Positions 9,944 through 17,882 of a stretch of 47,936 bases of DNA are shown piece after piece. Source of the stretch: Kitasatospora sp. MAA19 (GTDB lineage Bacteria; Actinomycetota; Actinomycetes; Streptomycetales; Streptomycetaceae); NCBI RefSeq assembly GCF_029894125.1, contig NZ_JARXYZ010000051.1:1-47936 (forward strand), given 5' to 3'. The position numbers were made by a program, and so were the translations under genes. Every line of letters starts with the position of its first letter. Within the stretch, counting starts at the first letter, position 1. The notes beneath the pieces were generated by a model. The model worked only from the letters and a program-made list of their open reading frames with translations. It made no database searches and had not been told where the DNA came from.

Positions 9944-10888
9944 GTGGTGAGGTCGTGGGATGCGGCGGTGGAGCGGGCGCAGGACCGGCTGGCGGCGGGG
10001 CCGCGGCTGAGGGCGGTCGCCGTGGGGGACGAACAGCGGTTCGCGCTCTGGGACTTGGCGTCCCTGGTGGAGGGTGGGCTGGGGGAGCGGGTGGCCCCGG
10101 ACGGGCTGGCGCCGGAGGCCGAGCGGCGGTGGCGCGAACAGCTGGGCGAGAGCGGCCGGGAGTGGCCCGGCGGCGAGTTGTACCGGCGCCGCTACTGGGT
10201 GCTGGACGAGGGCGGTGCCGTGGCCGGCACGGTGGCTGTGGACAACTGGACCAGGGGGCCGGGCCAACTCGCCGTCTCCTCTCTCTACGTGATCCCCGAG
10301 GCGCGCGGCCGCGGCCTGGCCGCCGGGGCGCTGGAGGAGGTGTACGCGGCGGCCGTCGCGGAGGGCCTGCCCGGCTTCCGGCTGGAGACGCACTGGACCT
10401 GGCCGCACTCCGTCCGCTACTACCTGCGCCGCGGCCTCTGGGTGGTCGGCTGGAAGCGCTCGCTGGCCCTGGCCCGGATGCCTCAACTCCCGCGCTACCA
10501 GGTGCGCGAGGAGGACGGCTGGCTGCACCTGCTGGTCGCGGACCGGGCGCGGGGCTGGGTGCCGATGCTCGCGGCCGGCCGCGAGGGCCGCTGGCTGCGG
10601 TTGGGCGAGACGCCCGACTATCGGGCCGCCGACGGCTGGGTGCGCGAGTACGCGCGGTCGACGCTGGCACTGCACCTGGCGCTCGAGGGCCGGCCGCTGG
10701 TGCGCGGCCCGCAGTGGTGGGCGGAGGCGTGGCGGTGGTCGGACGCCGGGGAACCGGAGGGGCTGGCGTACAAGATCGAGCAGTTCGAGCAGTCGGCCCG
10801 GGCGGCGGGCCGCCCGGTGGTCGGCCCGCAGTACCCGCCGACGGCCCCGGTGGCGGTACCGGGACTGGCAGACTCGGGGGATGGCTGA
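9944..10888 (+). CDS. GNAT-family N-acetyltransferase, long form
   Basis: 314 residues. A GNAT fold is visible at about residues 75-165: GTVAVDNWTRGPGQLAVSSL, then YVIPEARGRGLAAGALEEVY, the R-G-x-G-L/A acetyl-CoA loop. A C-terminal extension of ~150 residues (QVREEDGWLHLLVADRARGW... RSTLALHLALEGRPLV) is unlike a standard GNAT and may recognise the acceptor. Start chosen at GTG 9944 from the leaderless -10 box; 9935 and 9947 are in-frame alternatives. The 3' end overlaps the aminotransferase gene by 8 nt, so the two are coupled. Acceptor unknown. Confidence 0.8.
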   Translation: MVRSWDAAVERAQDRLAAGPRLRAVAVGDEQRFALWDLASLVEGGLGERVAPDGLAPEAERRWREQLGESGREWPGGELYRRRYWVLDEGGAVAGTVAVDNWTRGPGQLAVSSLYVIPEARGRGLAAGALEEVYAAAVAEGLPGFRLETHWTWPHSVRYYLRRGLWVVGWKRSLALARMPQLPRYQVREEDGWLHLLVADRARGWVPMLAAGREGRWLRLGETPDYRAADGWVREYARSTLALHLALEGRPLVRGPQWWAEAWRWSDAGEPEGLAYKIEQFEQSARAAGRPVVGPQYPPTAPVAVPGLADSGDG

Positions 10889-11672
10889 GATCGAGATCGA
10901 CGGCGCGCCGGCCGACCCGGCGCGGCTGGCCGCACTGGGGCTGCTGAACTACGGGCACTTCACGACCCTGCGCGCCGAGGCGGGCCGGGTCCGGGGCCTG
11001 GAACTGCACCTGGACCGGCTGGTCCGGGACGGCCGGACGCTGTTCGCCGCCGAGTTGGACCGGGTGGCGGCGCGGGAGCGGATCCGCGCGGTGCTGCCCG
11101 CCGACGGTGCGCCGGTGATCGTCCGGGTGACCGGGTACGACCCGGAGCTCGGCCTGGAGCGCCCCGGCGGCCCGGCCAGGCCCGGCCTGCTGGTCACCAC
11201 CCGCCCGGCCCCGACGACCGCGCCCGGCCCACTGCGGGTGCGGACGGCGGCGTACCGTCGGGAGCTGCCGGAGGTGAAGCACGTCGGCCTGTTCGGCCTG
11301 GTCCATCAGCGCAGGATGGCCCAACTCGACGGCTACGACGACGTGTTGCTGGTCGACCCGGACAGTGGCCGGGTGACCGAGGGCGCCACCTGGAACGTCG
11401 GCTTCCTCGACGGCCGCCGACTGGTCTGGCCGGACGGCCCGAGCCTGCCCGGCGTCACCGCCGCGCTGCTGGCCGGAGCGTACGACGGGCCGCAGTCGCG
11501 CGAGCCGGTGGAGGCGTCCGGGCTGGACCGCTTCGCGGCCGCGTTCGCGGTGAACGCGGGCGTCGGTGTCCGCCCACTGGCGGCGGTCGACGGCACCGCC
11601 TTCGACCCGGCCCACCCCGTGCTCGCCGAGCTGCGCGCCGCCTACCAGGGGATCACCGCCGACGTGGTGTGA
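10881..11672 (+). CDS. Class IV aminotransferase-like PLP enzyme
   Basis: 263 residues of the branched-chain aminotransferase / 4-amino-4-deoxychorismate lyase fold. The PLP lysine is probably the K in ELPEVKHVGLFGLVHQRRMA (about residue 133), and GRVTEGATWNVGFLDG matches the conserved T-E-(G/S)-x-x-x-N region that binds the cofactor phosphate. ATG 10881 overlaps the end of the GNAT gene. It may make or cleave a primary metabolite (p-aminobenzoate, D-amino acid or branched-chain amino acid); the sequence does not separate these. Confidence 0.85.
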   Translation: MAEIEIDGAPADPARLAALGLLNYGHFTTLRAEAGRVRGLELHLDRLVRDGRTLFAAELDRVAARERIRAVLPADGAPVIVRVTGYDPELGLERPGGPARPGLLVTTRPAPTTAPGPLRVRTAAYRRELPEVKHVGLFGLVHQRRMAQLDGYDDVLLVDPDSGRVTEGATWNVGFLDGRRLVWPDGPSLPGVTAALLAGAYDGPQSREPVEASGLDRFAAAFAVNAGVGVRPLAAVDGTAFDPAHPVLAELRAAYQGITADVV

Positions 11673-11735
11673 GCCGGGGTCCTTGCCCTGTTACGGGCTC
11701 GCGACGCCCGCGCGCGCTGCTGCCCCCCGGAGGGC

Positions 11736-11753
11736 GGTGGGGATATCCCCACC
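11736..11753. promoter_or_regulatory. 18-bp perfect palindrome, candidate operator
   Basis: GGTGGGGATATCCCCACC is a perfect 9+9 palindrome with no spacer, 98 bp before the ABC ATPase gene and just upstream of a possible -10 (TAGCGT, 11799-11804). It looks like a binding site for a dimeric regulator rather than a terminator, since there is no loop and no U-tract. Confidence 0.55.
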
Positions 11754-11851
11754 CCCGGTCCGCCAGCGGCCTCCATGGTTCGCGAGCCCGGTCCTTCCTA
11801 GCGTGGAACACGTCGACGACCAGCGACGATCCCCGAAGGAAGGCCCACCCC

Positions 11852-12709
11852 ATGGCACGCCGCCACGACCGCCCATCGACCGAGCCGTACGCGACCGAGC
11901 CGTACGAGGCCGGCCCGTACGCCAGCGGGGCGTACGCCGGCGGCCCGTACGCCGGGCAGAGCGTCCGGCCCGCGATCGAGCTGCGCGGGGTGCGCCGTAC
12001 CTACGGCCGCGGCGGCGAGACCGTGCACGCGCTGCGCGGGATCGACCTCGCGCTCGGGCACGGCAGCTTCACCGCCGTGATGGGCCCGTCCGGCTCCGGC
12101 AAGTCCACCTTCCTGCAGTGCGCGGCGGGCCTGGACAAGCCCGACCAGGGGGAGATCCGCCTCGGCGACGAGGACATCACCCGGCTGAGCGAGAACCGGC
12201 TCACCAAGCTGCGCCGCAGCCGGATCGGCTTCATCTTCCAGTCCTTCAACCTGCTTCCGTCGCTGACGGTGGAGCAGAACGTGCTGCTCCCGCAGCGGCT
12301 CGCCGGCGAGCGCCAGGACCGCGCCCGCGCCCGCGAGCTGCTGGCCCAGGTCGGGCTGGGCGAGCACGCCAAGCGGCGGCCCGGCCAGCTCTCCGGCGGC
12401 CAGCAGCAGCGGGTGGCGATCGCCCGCGCGCTGATCACCAGCCCGGACGTGGTGTTCGCCGACGAGCCGACCGGCGCGCTGGACACCACCACCGCGCACG
12501 AGGTGCTGGGCCTGCTGCGGCGCGCCGTGGACGACCTGGGCGCGACGGTGGTCATGGTGACCCACGACCCGGTGGCGGCCTCGTTCGCCGACCGGGTGCT
12601 GTTCCTGGCCGGCGGCGCGATCGTCGACGAACTCCACCACCCGGAGCCGCAGGCCGTCGCCGACCGGATGGTCCGGCTCACCGCCCGCCCGGTGAGGGTC
12701 GCGGCATGA
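11852..12709 (+). CDS. ABC transporter ATP-binding protein (MacB/LolD type)
   Basis: 285 residues. After a 45-residue Tyr/Gly/Ala-rich N-terminal extension (EPYATEPYEAGPYASGAYAG) comes a full nucleotide-binding domain: Walker A GPSGSGKST with K84, Q-loop FIFQSFNLLP, signature LSGGQQQRVAIARAL, Walker B DVVFADEPTGALD and the H-loop VTHD. The GADxxxAL(D)/'FNLLP' pattern is that of the MacB/LolCDE group. ATG 11852 has GAAGGAAGG 8 nt upstream. It partners with the FtsX-type permease at 12804; together they export or mechanically transmit a signal. The N-terminal repeat is unusual for the family. Confidence 0.95.
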   Translation: MARRHDRPSTEPYATEPYEAGPYASGAYAGGPYAGQSVRPAIELRGVRRTYGRGGETVHALRGIDLALGHGSFTAVMGPSGSGKSTFLQCAAGLDKPDQGEIRLGDEDITRLSENRLTKLRRSRIGFIFQSFNLLPSLTVEQNVLLPQRLAGERQDRARARELLAQVGLGEHAKRRPGQLSGGQQQRVAIARALITSPDVVFADEPTGALDTTTAHEVLGLLRRAVDDLGATVVMVTHDPVAASFADRVLFLAGGAIVDELHHPEPQAVADRMVRLTARPVRVAA

Positions 12710-12807
12710 ACCAGCGGAACGACCTCGCCACCGAGCGGAACGACACCGCCATCGGGCGGAACGAGCAGGACGACCTCGCGGCCGAGCGGAACGGGGCGGG
12801 CGCATGA
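12706..12807 (+). CDS. 33-residue ORF nested between ABC ATPase and permease
   Basis: Starts at an ATG overlapping the ATPase stop (ATGA, 12706-12709) and ends with a TGA overlapping the permease ATG (ATGA, 12804-12807). The product is hydrophilic, highly charged and internally repetitive: MNQRNDLATERND, then IGRNEQDD and AAERNGAGA, four copies of an (x)RN(D/E/G) unit. No membrane segment or signal. It could be a small subunit, or a translated spacer that hands ribosomes from the ATPase to the permease. The double ATGA overlap makes translation likely even if the peptide has no function. Confidence 0.45.
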   Translation: MNQRNDLATERNDTAIGRNEQDDLAAERNGAGA

Positions 12808-15338
12808 GCAACGGACTGGCACGCGCCTCGGTGCGCTTCCGGCCCGCGTCCTTCGCGGGTACCCTGATCGCCCTGCTGCTGGGCGCCGCCGTGGTGGTGG
12901 CCTGCGGGGCCCTCCTGCAGACCGGCCTGACCGCGGGCGTCGCACCGCAGCGGTACGCCGGCGCCCCGGTGGTGGTCGCGGCCGACCAGGCGGTGAAGAC
13001 CTCCGTCAAGGTCGGCAGGGACACCGAGACCAGGGAGCTGACCACCCCCGAGCGGGCCCGGACGGACGCCGCCCTGGTGAGCCGGATCGCCGCACTGTCC
13101 GGCGTCGCCGCCGCCCGCCCGGACAGCGCCTTCCCGCTGCCGGCCGGGGCCGGCACCCCCGCCCTGACCGGCCGGGGCTACGCCGCGCTCGGCATCGCCG
13201 GCCCGGCCGACAAGCTGGTCGAGGGCCGCGCGCCCGGCGCGAACGAGGTGGTGCTGGACGCCGACACGGCGCGCGCTGCCCACCTCGCGCCCGGCGCGAG
13301 CCTGACCCTCGCCGCCCCCGGCGGCACCGGTGCCTACCGTGTCTCCGGCCTGGCCGCCGCCCAATCGGCCGGCCCCACCGCCTGGTTCGCCGACGCCACC
13401 GCCGACCGCCTGTCCGGCCACCCCGGCCGGATCGACGCGATCGCCGTGCAGCCGCGCGAGGGCGTGGACCGCGCCGCGCTCGCCGCCCAGGTCCGCCAGG
13501 CCGTCGGCGCCGACGCCAAGGTCTTCACCGGCGACGGCCGCGGCACCGTCGAGCAGCCCGCCATCGGCGAGGGCCGCACCCTGCTGATGGGGCTCGGCGG
13601 CACCTTCGGCGGCTACGCCACCATGACCGCGATCTTCGTCGTGATGAGCACCGTCGCCCTGGCCACCGGCCAGCGCGCCCGTGAGTTCGCCCTGCTGCGC
13701 GCCATCGGCGCCACCCCGCGGCAGATCCGCCGCACCATCGCCACCGAGGCGGTGCTGGTCGCGCCGGTCGCCGGCGCGCTCGGCATCCTGCCCGGGCTGG
13801 CCCTCGCCCACTGGTGGTTCGACGAGCTGGCCGCGCGCGGCGCGGTGCCGCCGGGCGTGCAGCTGGACGTCGGCCCGCTGCCGATGCTCGCCGCCGTCCT
13901 CACCTGCACCCTCGCCGCGCTGACCGCCGGCTTCCTGGCCGCCCGCCGCCCCGCCCGGCTGCGCCCTGGCCAGGCGCTCGGCGCGGCCGCCGTCGAACCG
14001 GCCCGCCCCGGCAAGGTGCGCACCGTCATCGGGCTGGTCTTCGCCGCCGGCGGCGTGGCCGCCGCCGTCTTCGCGGCCGCCCTGGACGGGATGAACGCCG
14101 CCAACACCGCGCTCGGCGTGGTCATGTGCTTCATGACGGCCGTCGCCCTGCTCGGCCCCTGGGTGGCCCGGATCGCCGCCGCGGTGGTCGGTGCCCCGCT
14201 GCGGGCCGGCGGCGCGCCCGGCTCGCTGGCCGCCGACAACACCCGGGCCAACGCCCGCCGGCTGGCCTCCGCGATCACCCCGATCGTGCTCGTCACCGCC
14301 TTCTGCGGCACCCTGCTGTTCCTCCAGAGCACCATCAGCCACGCCACCGGCGAGAACGTGCGCAACGGCATCACCGCCGACCACGTGGTCGGCTCCACCG
14401 GCCCCGGCCTGCCCGCGGGCACCGCCGAGCGCGCCGCCAAGGTGCCCGGCGTGGACGCCGCGGTCGGCGTGCTGCGCACCGCCGCGGTGTACGAGCACAG
14501 CCAGCAGCTCGCCTCCGCCACCGCGCTCGGCGTCGACGGCGACCCGGCCCGGCTGTCCCGGGTGCTCGACCTGGGCGTGCGCGGCGGAGCGCTCGCCGAC
14601 CTCGGCCGCGGCGACGACACCGTCGCCCTGGACGTCACGCTGGCCGACGCGCTGGACGCCAAGGTCGGCGACCGGGTGTCGCTGCGGCTCGGCGACGGCA
14701 CCCCCGTGCGGCCCGCCGTGGTCGCCGTCTACGACCGCGGGCTCGGCTTCGGCCAGGTGCTGCTGCCGCGGGCGGCCGTCGTCGGGCACGTCACCGCCGG
14801 GTACGACAGCCAGGTGCTGGTCGCCGACGCGCCGGGCGCCGACCGCGCGGCGGTGGCGGCCGCCCTGGCCGGGCTCGCGGGCCCCGGCGGGACGACCGTG
14901 ACCGACCGGGCCGGGTTCGTCGCCCAGTCCGACAAGATGATGGAGCTCAACGCCTGGGCCAACAAGGTGATGGCCGGCGTCCTCGGCGGCTTCGCGGCCG
15001 TCACCGCCGCCAACACCCTGGTGATGACCGTCCTCGACCGGCGCCGCGAGGTCGCGCTGCTCCGGCTGGCCGGCACCACTCGGCGCCAGGTGCGCGGCAT
15101 GATGCGCTGGGAGGCGCTGCTGGTCGCCGCGACCGGGCTGGTGGTCGGCGGGGCGATCGCCTGGATCGCCCTCGTCCCGATCGCCCGGGGCGTCGCCAAC
15201 TCCTCCCCGTACGTCCCGCCGGTGCTCGCCCTGCCGCTGGCCGCCGGAGCCGTCCTGCTCTGCCTCGGCGCCACCGGGCTGCCCGCCCGGGCCCTGCTGC
15301 GCACCCGCCCGGTGGAGCTGGGCGCCGCCCGGCAGTAG
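12804..15338 (+). CDS. FtsX/MacB-like ABC transporter permease
   Basis: 844 residues. One N-terminal membrane segment (residues ~15-40), a large extracytoplasmic MacB-like domain (~45-255), a first FtsX domain with three segments (~260-385: GYATMTAIFVVMSTVALATG; REFALLRAIGATPRQIRR), a middle hydrophobic pair (~410-470), a second periplasmic domain, and a final FtsX domain (~705-835: AVTAANTLVMTVLDRRREVA; LLRLAGTTRRQVRGM). The duplicated FtsX layout is typical of actinobacterial antibiotic-responsive or lipoprotein-type exporters. A strong hairpin terminator follows at 15358. Confidence 0.94.
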   Translation: MSNGLARASVRFRPASFAGTLIALLLGAAVVVACGALLQTGLTAGVAPQRYAGAPVVVAADQAVKTSVKVGRDTETRELTTPERARTDAALVSRIAALSGVAAARPDSAFPLPAGAGTPALTGRGYAALGIAGPADKLVEGRAPGANEVVLDADTARAAHLAPGASLTLAAPGGTGAYRVSGLAAAQSAGPTAWFADATADRLSGHPGRIDAIAVQPREGVDRAALAAQVRQAVGADAKVFTGDGRGTVEQPAIGEGRTLLMGLGGTFGGYATMTAIFVVMSTVALATGQRAREFALLRAIGATPRQIRRTIATEAVLVAPVAGALGILPGLALAHWWFDELAARGAVPPGVQLDVGPLPMLAAVLTCTLAALTAGFLAARRPARLRPGQALGAAAVEPARPGKVRTVIGLVFAAGGVAAAVFAAALDGMNAANTALGVVMCFMTAVALLGPWVARIAAAVVGAPLRAGGAPGSLAADNTRANARRLASAITPIVLVTAFCGTLLFLQSTISHATGENVRNGITADHVVGSTGPGLPAGTAERAAKVPGVDAAVGVLRTAAVYEHSQQLASATALGVDGDPARLSRVLDLGVRGGALADLGRGDDTVALDVTLADALDAKVGDRVSLRLGDGTPVRPAVVAVYDRGLGFGQVLLPRAAVVGHVTAGYDSQVLVADAPGADRAAVAAALAGLAGPGGTTVTDRAGFVAQSDKMMELNAWANKVMAGVLGGFAAVTAANTLVMTVLDRRREVALLRLAGTTRRQVRGMMRWEALLVAATGLVVGGAIAWIALVPIARGVANSSPYVPPVLALPLAAGAVLLCLGATGLPARALLRTRPVELGAARQ

Positions 15339-15357
15339 CCGCGGTCCTGGTGCCTTC

Positions 15358-15393
15358 GGGGCCCCGGCCGGTAGCACCGGACGGGGCCCCTTT
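15358..15393 (+). terminator. Rho-independent terminator of the ABC operon
   Basis: GGGGCCCCGGCCGG at 15358-15371 pairs with CCGGACGGGGCCCC at 15377-15390 (one mismatch), with a 5-nt loop and TTT at 15391. It lies 20 nt after the permease stop. Confidence 0.85.
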
Positions 15394-15440
15394 CCGTCTG
15401 CTCGGAGCCCCCCTTCCGTTCTGCTGCGGGTGCCTTCGGG

Positions 15441-15485
15441 CGGGTGCGTCACCCGCTTGAGGGCCGCCGGCCGGCGGCCCTCGAG
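15441..15485. other. Two adjacent hairpins in the 15394-15661 intergenic region
   Basis: CGGGTG-CGT-CACCCG (15441-15455) is directly followed by a 30-nt near-perfect palindrome at 15456-15485, centred on GGCC|GGCC-type sequence with one G:T pair. Together with the terminator at 15358 they form a triple hairpin cluster before the next operon. The remaining bases up to 15661 hold the presumed promoter of the membrane protein/MCO pair, with no box clear enough to call. Confidence 0.6.
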
Positions 15486-15661
15486 GACCGCTGGACGGCC
15501 GGACGAGGGGCTCGCTCGGACGGGTGACAAAAGCCCGGCCGAGCAGGCGCAATGGGGTGGTGGGAAAAGTCCGGAACCCTTTGTCGGAGCCGATCGTGAC
15601 GTCGGATCAGTTACGCTCTCGCCCGCCCCGACCGACCCGCCGAAGCAGAGAGTAGCCCGAC

Positions 15662-16132
15662 ATGAGCAGTCCTCCCGCGGCCCCCGCGCCCCGTTGGCCG
15701 CTGATCCTGCTGCGCATCACCGCGACCACCCTGACCCTCCTGGCCGTGCTCCAGGCCATGCTGGCCGGCAGCTTCCTCAACGGCACCTACGAGTCGCTCA
15801 AGGACCACGAGGGCAACGCGATGATGCTGGCCACCGTCGTCGTCTGCCAGCTGGTGGTGGCCGCGCTGGTCCGCCGGCCCGGCCGCGGCCCGCTCTGGCC
15901 GCTGTGGACCACCGCCCTGCTGACCGTCGCCGTCATCGGCCAGATCGGCGCCGGCTACGGGCGGGCGCTCGGCGTGCACGTCACCCTGGGCGTGCTGCTG
16001 GTCAGCGGCGTCCTGTTCGGGCTGGTCGGCGCCTGGCGGATCCCGCTGCCCGCCCGCGCGGGGAGCCTGCCCGTGCCGGACGGCAGCGGACGGCTGCCGC
16101 GTCCCACCAGGTCGCGGGAGGTGGTCAAGTGA
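15662..16132 (+). CDS. Four-segment integral membrane protein next to a multicopper oxidase
   Basis: 156 residues with four hydrophobic segments (about 14-36, 50-68, 78-98 and 105-127) and a Pro/Arg-rich cytoplasmic tail. No catalytic motif recognised; small proteins of this type beside oxidases are often annotated only as integral membrane proteins. Its stop overlaps the GTG of the multicopper oxidase (GTGA), so the two are translationally coupled and probably work together, for example as a membrane partner for the exported enzyme. That role is inferred from gene order only. Confidence 0.8.
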   Translation: MSSPPAAPAPRWPLILLRITATTLTLLAVLQAMLAGSFLNGTYESLKDHEGNAMMLATVVVCQLVVAALVRRPGRGPLWPLWTTALLTVAVIGQIGAGYGRALGVHVTLGVLLVSGVLFGLVGAWRIPLPARAGSLPVPDGSGRLPRPTRSREVVK

Positions 16133-17700
16133 ACCGCCGACGGTTCCTCGGCCTCGGAGCCTCCGTCCTCGGCGCCGGCGCGCTGGCGGCCGTCACCGTC
16201 CCCGCGGCCGCCCGGCTGCTCGCCGAGGGCCGCCCCGGCCGGCTGCTCAGCAGCGACCTCGCCCTGCCCGAGCCCTTCCAGGTCCCGCTGCCGGTGCCGG
16301 CGGTGCTCCAGCCGGTGCGCACCGACGGGACGACCGACTACTACGAGATCACCCAGCAGGTCGCCAAGCTGGAGATCCTGCCCGGCGTCAGGACCGAGGC
16401 CTGGACGTACGGCGGCACCTTCCCCGGGCCGACCGTGGTCACCCGGTCCGGCCGGGCGGCGGTGGTCAAGCACCGCAACGAGCTGCCGGTGGCGACCGTC
16501 GTCCACCTGCACGGCGGCCACACCCCGGCCGACAGCGACGGCTACCCCATCGACCTGCTGCTGCCGGTCGGCTCCTCGGGTGCGGGCGCGGACCAGGGCA
16601 TGTCGGGGATGCCCGGCATGCAGCACGCGACGGGAAACACCGTCACCGGCGAGCGCACCCACACCTACCCGGGCAACCAGCGCGCCGCCACCCTCTGGTA
16701 CCACGACCATCGGATGGGCTTCACCGGCCCCGCGATCTGGCGCGGCCTGGCCGGCTTCCACCTCGTCCACGACGACGAGGAGAACGCCCTGCCGCTGCCG
16801 AAGGGCGAACGCGACCTCCCGCTGATGCTCGCCGACCGCGCCTTCGCCGCCGACGGCTCCTTCCACTACCCCGCCACCGACGCGGCCCTCGCCGTGCCCG
16901 GCGTCACCGACGACTACATGAACGGCGTCCTCGGCGACGTCATCCTGGTCAACGGCGCCCCCTGGCCCCGCCTCGACGTCGACCGCGCCCGCTACCGGCT
17001 GCGCGTGCTCAACGCCTCCAACGCCCGCCTCTACCGGCTCGAACTCGACCCGCAGCCCTCCGGCGGCGACGCCCTCGTCCAGATCGGCTCCGACGGCGGG
17101 CTGCTGGCGGCCCCGGTCACCCACGACGCCCTGGAGATCGCCCCCGCCGAGCGCTTCGACCTCGTCGTCGACTTCTCCCGTTACGCCCCGGGCACCTCCG
17201 TGCGCCTGGTCAACCGCTTCGGCAGCGGCCGCACGGCGGAGGTGATGCGCTTCGACGTCTCCTCCCGGCAGGTCAGCGACGACTCGACCGTCCCCGACAA
17301 GCTGTCCACCGTCGAGGCCCTGGACGCCTCCGCCGCCGTCGCCACCCGCCACTTCACCTTCCGCCGCAGCCGCGACGACGGCTGGACCATCAACGACGAC
17401 CCGTACCAGCCCGGACGCGACCTCGCCCGGCCCGCCCTCGGCAGCATCGAGCGGTGGCGCTTCTCCACCGACCTGCACCACCCCGTGCACGTCCACCTCA
17501 ACCCCTTCCAGGTGCTCACCCGCAACGGCAGGGACCCGGGCCCGTACGACGCCGGTTGGAAGGACACCGTCGACCTGTGGCCGGCGGAGGTGGCCGAGGT
17601 CCTGGTGCGCTTCACCGACTACCGGGGGACGTACCTGTTGCACTGCCACAACCTGGAGCACGAGGACATGGCGATGATGGCGGACTTCACCGTGCAGTGA
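16129..17700 (+). CDS. Tat-exported multicopper oxidase (CotA/bilirubin oxidase-like)
   Basis: 523 residues. NRRRFLGLG followed by a hydrophobic stretch is a twin-arginine signal. All four copper motifs are present: VVHLHGGHTP, LWYHDHRMGFT, HHPVHVHLNPFQV and LLHCHNLEHEDMAMM, the last with the T1 His-Cys-His and axial Met. This is a three-domain laccase-like enzyme that oxidises phenols, metals or bilirubin-like substrates with reduction of O2 to water outside the membrane. A Met-rich insert (QGMSGMPGMQHA) after the first copper motif resembles methionine segments that bind Cu(I) in CueO. GTG 16129 has GGGAGG 7 nt upstream. Confidence 0.95.
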   Translation: MNRRRFLGLGASVLGAGALAAVTVPAAARLLAEGRPGRLLSSDLALPEPFQVPLPVPAVLQPVRTDGTTDYYEITQQVAKLEILPGVRTEAWTYGGTFPGPTVVTRSGRAAVVKHRNELPVATVVHLHGGHTPADSDGYPIDLLLPVGSSGAGADQGMSGMPGMQHATGNTVTGERTHTYPGNQRAATLWYHDHRMGFTGPAIWRGLAGFHLVHDDEENALPLPKGERDLPLMLADRAFAADGSFHYPATDAALAVPGVTDDYMNGVLGDVILVNGAPWPRLDVDRARYRLRVLNASNARLYRLELDPQPSGGDALVQIGSDGGLLAAPVTHDALEIAPAERFDLVVDFSRYAPGTSVRLVNRFGSGRTAEVMRFDVSSRQVSDDSTVPDKLSTVEALDASAAVATRHFTFRRSRDDGWTINDDPYQPGRDLARPALGSIERWRFSTDLHHPVHVHLNPFQVLTRNGRDPGPYDAGWKDTVDLWPAEVAEVLVRFTDYRGTYLLHCHNLEHEDMAMMADFTVQ

Positions 17701-17736
17701 GCACGCGGGTTCATCCGTTTCATCCGTTCGGTCGAG

Positions 17737-17767
17737 TGCCGGAGGGTGCGCGGTGCGCCCTCCGGCA
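17737..17767 (+). terminator. Hairpin after the multicopper oxidase gene
   Basis: TGCCGGAGGG (17737-17746) pairs perfectly with CCCTCCGGCA (17758-17767) around an 11-nt loop. It lies 36 nt after the stop codon; no U-tract, as is common in this GC range. Confidence 0.6.
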
Positions 17768-17803
17768 GCGGTGACCTAGCGTCGCGAGGAGATGCACCCG
17801 CCG

Positions 17804-17867
17804 TCCCGGCGACCTGTCGTCCCGGCGACCTGTCGTCCCGGCGACCCGTCGCCCCGGCGACCCGTCT
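17804..17867. repeat. 16-bp tandem repeat, four copies, in the DUF2252 leader
   Basis: Four consecutive 16-bp units of the form TCCCGGCGACCTGTCG (17804, 17820, 17836, 17852), the last two with small changes. They lie between a possible -10 (TAGCGT, 17777-17782) and the ribosome binding site (GAGGAG, 17871) of the DUF2252 gene, so they would be in its 5' UTR. Confidence 0.9.
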
Positions 17868-17882
17868 ACCGAGGAGCCGCGC

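Noticed and set aside
17804..17867. CRISPR-like array
   Set aside because: The 16-bp units are directly adjacent with no spacers, so this is a simple tandem repeat.
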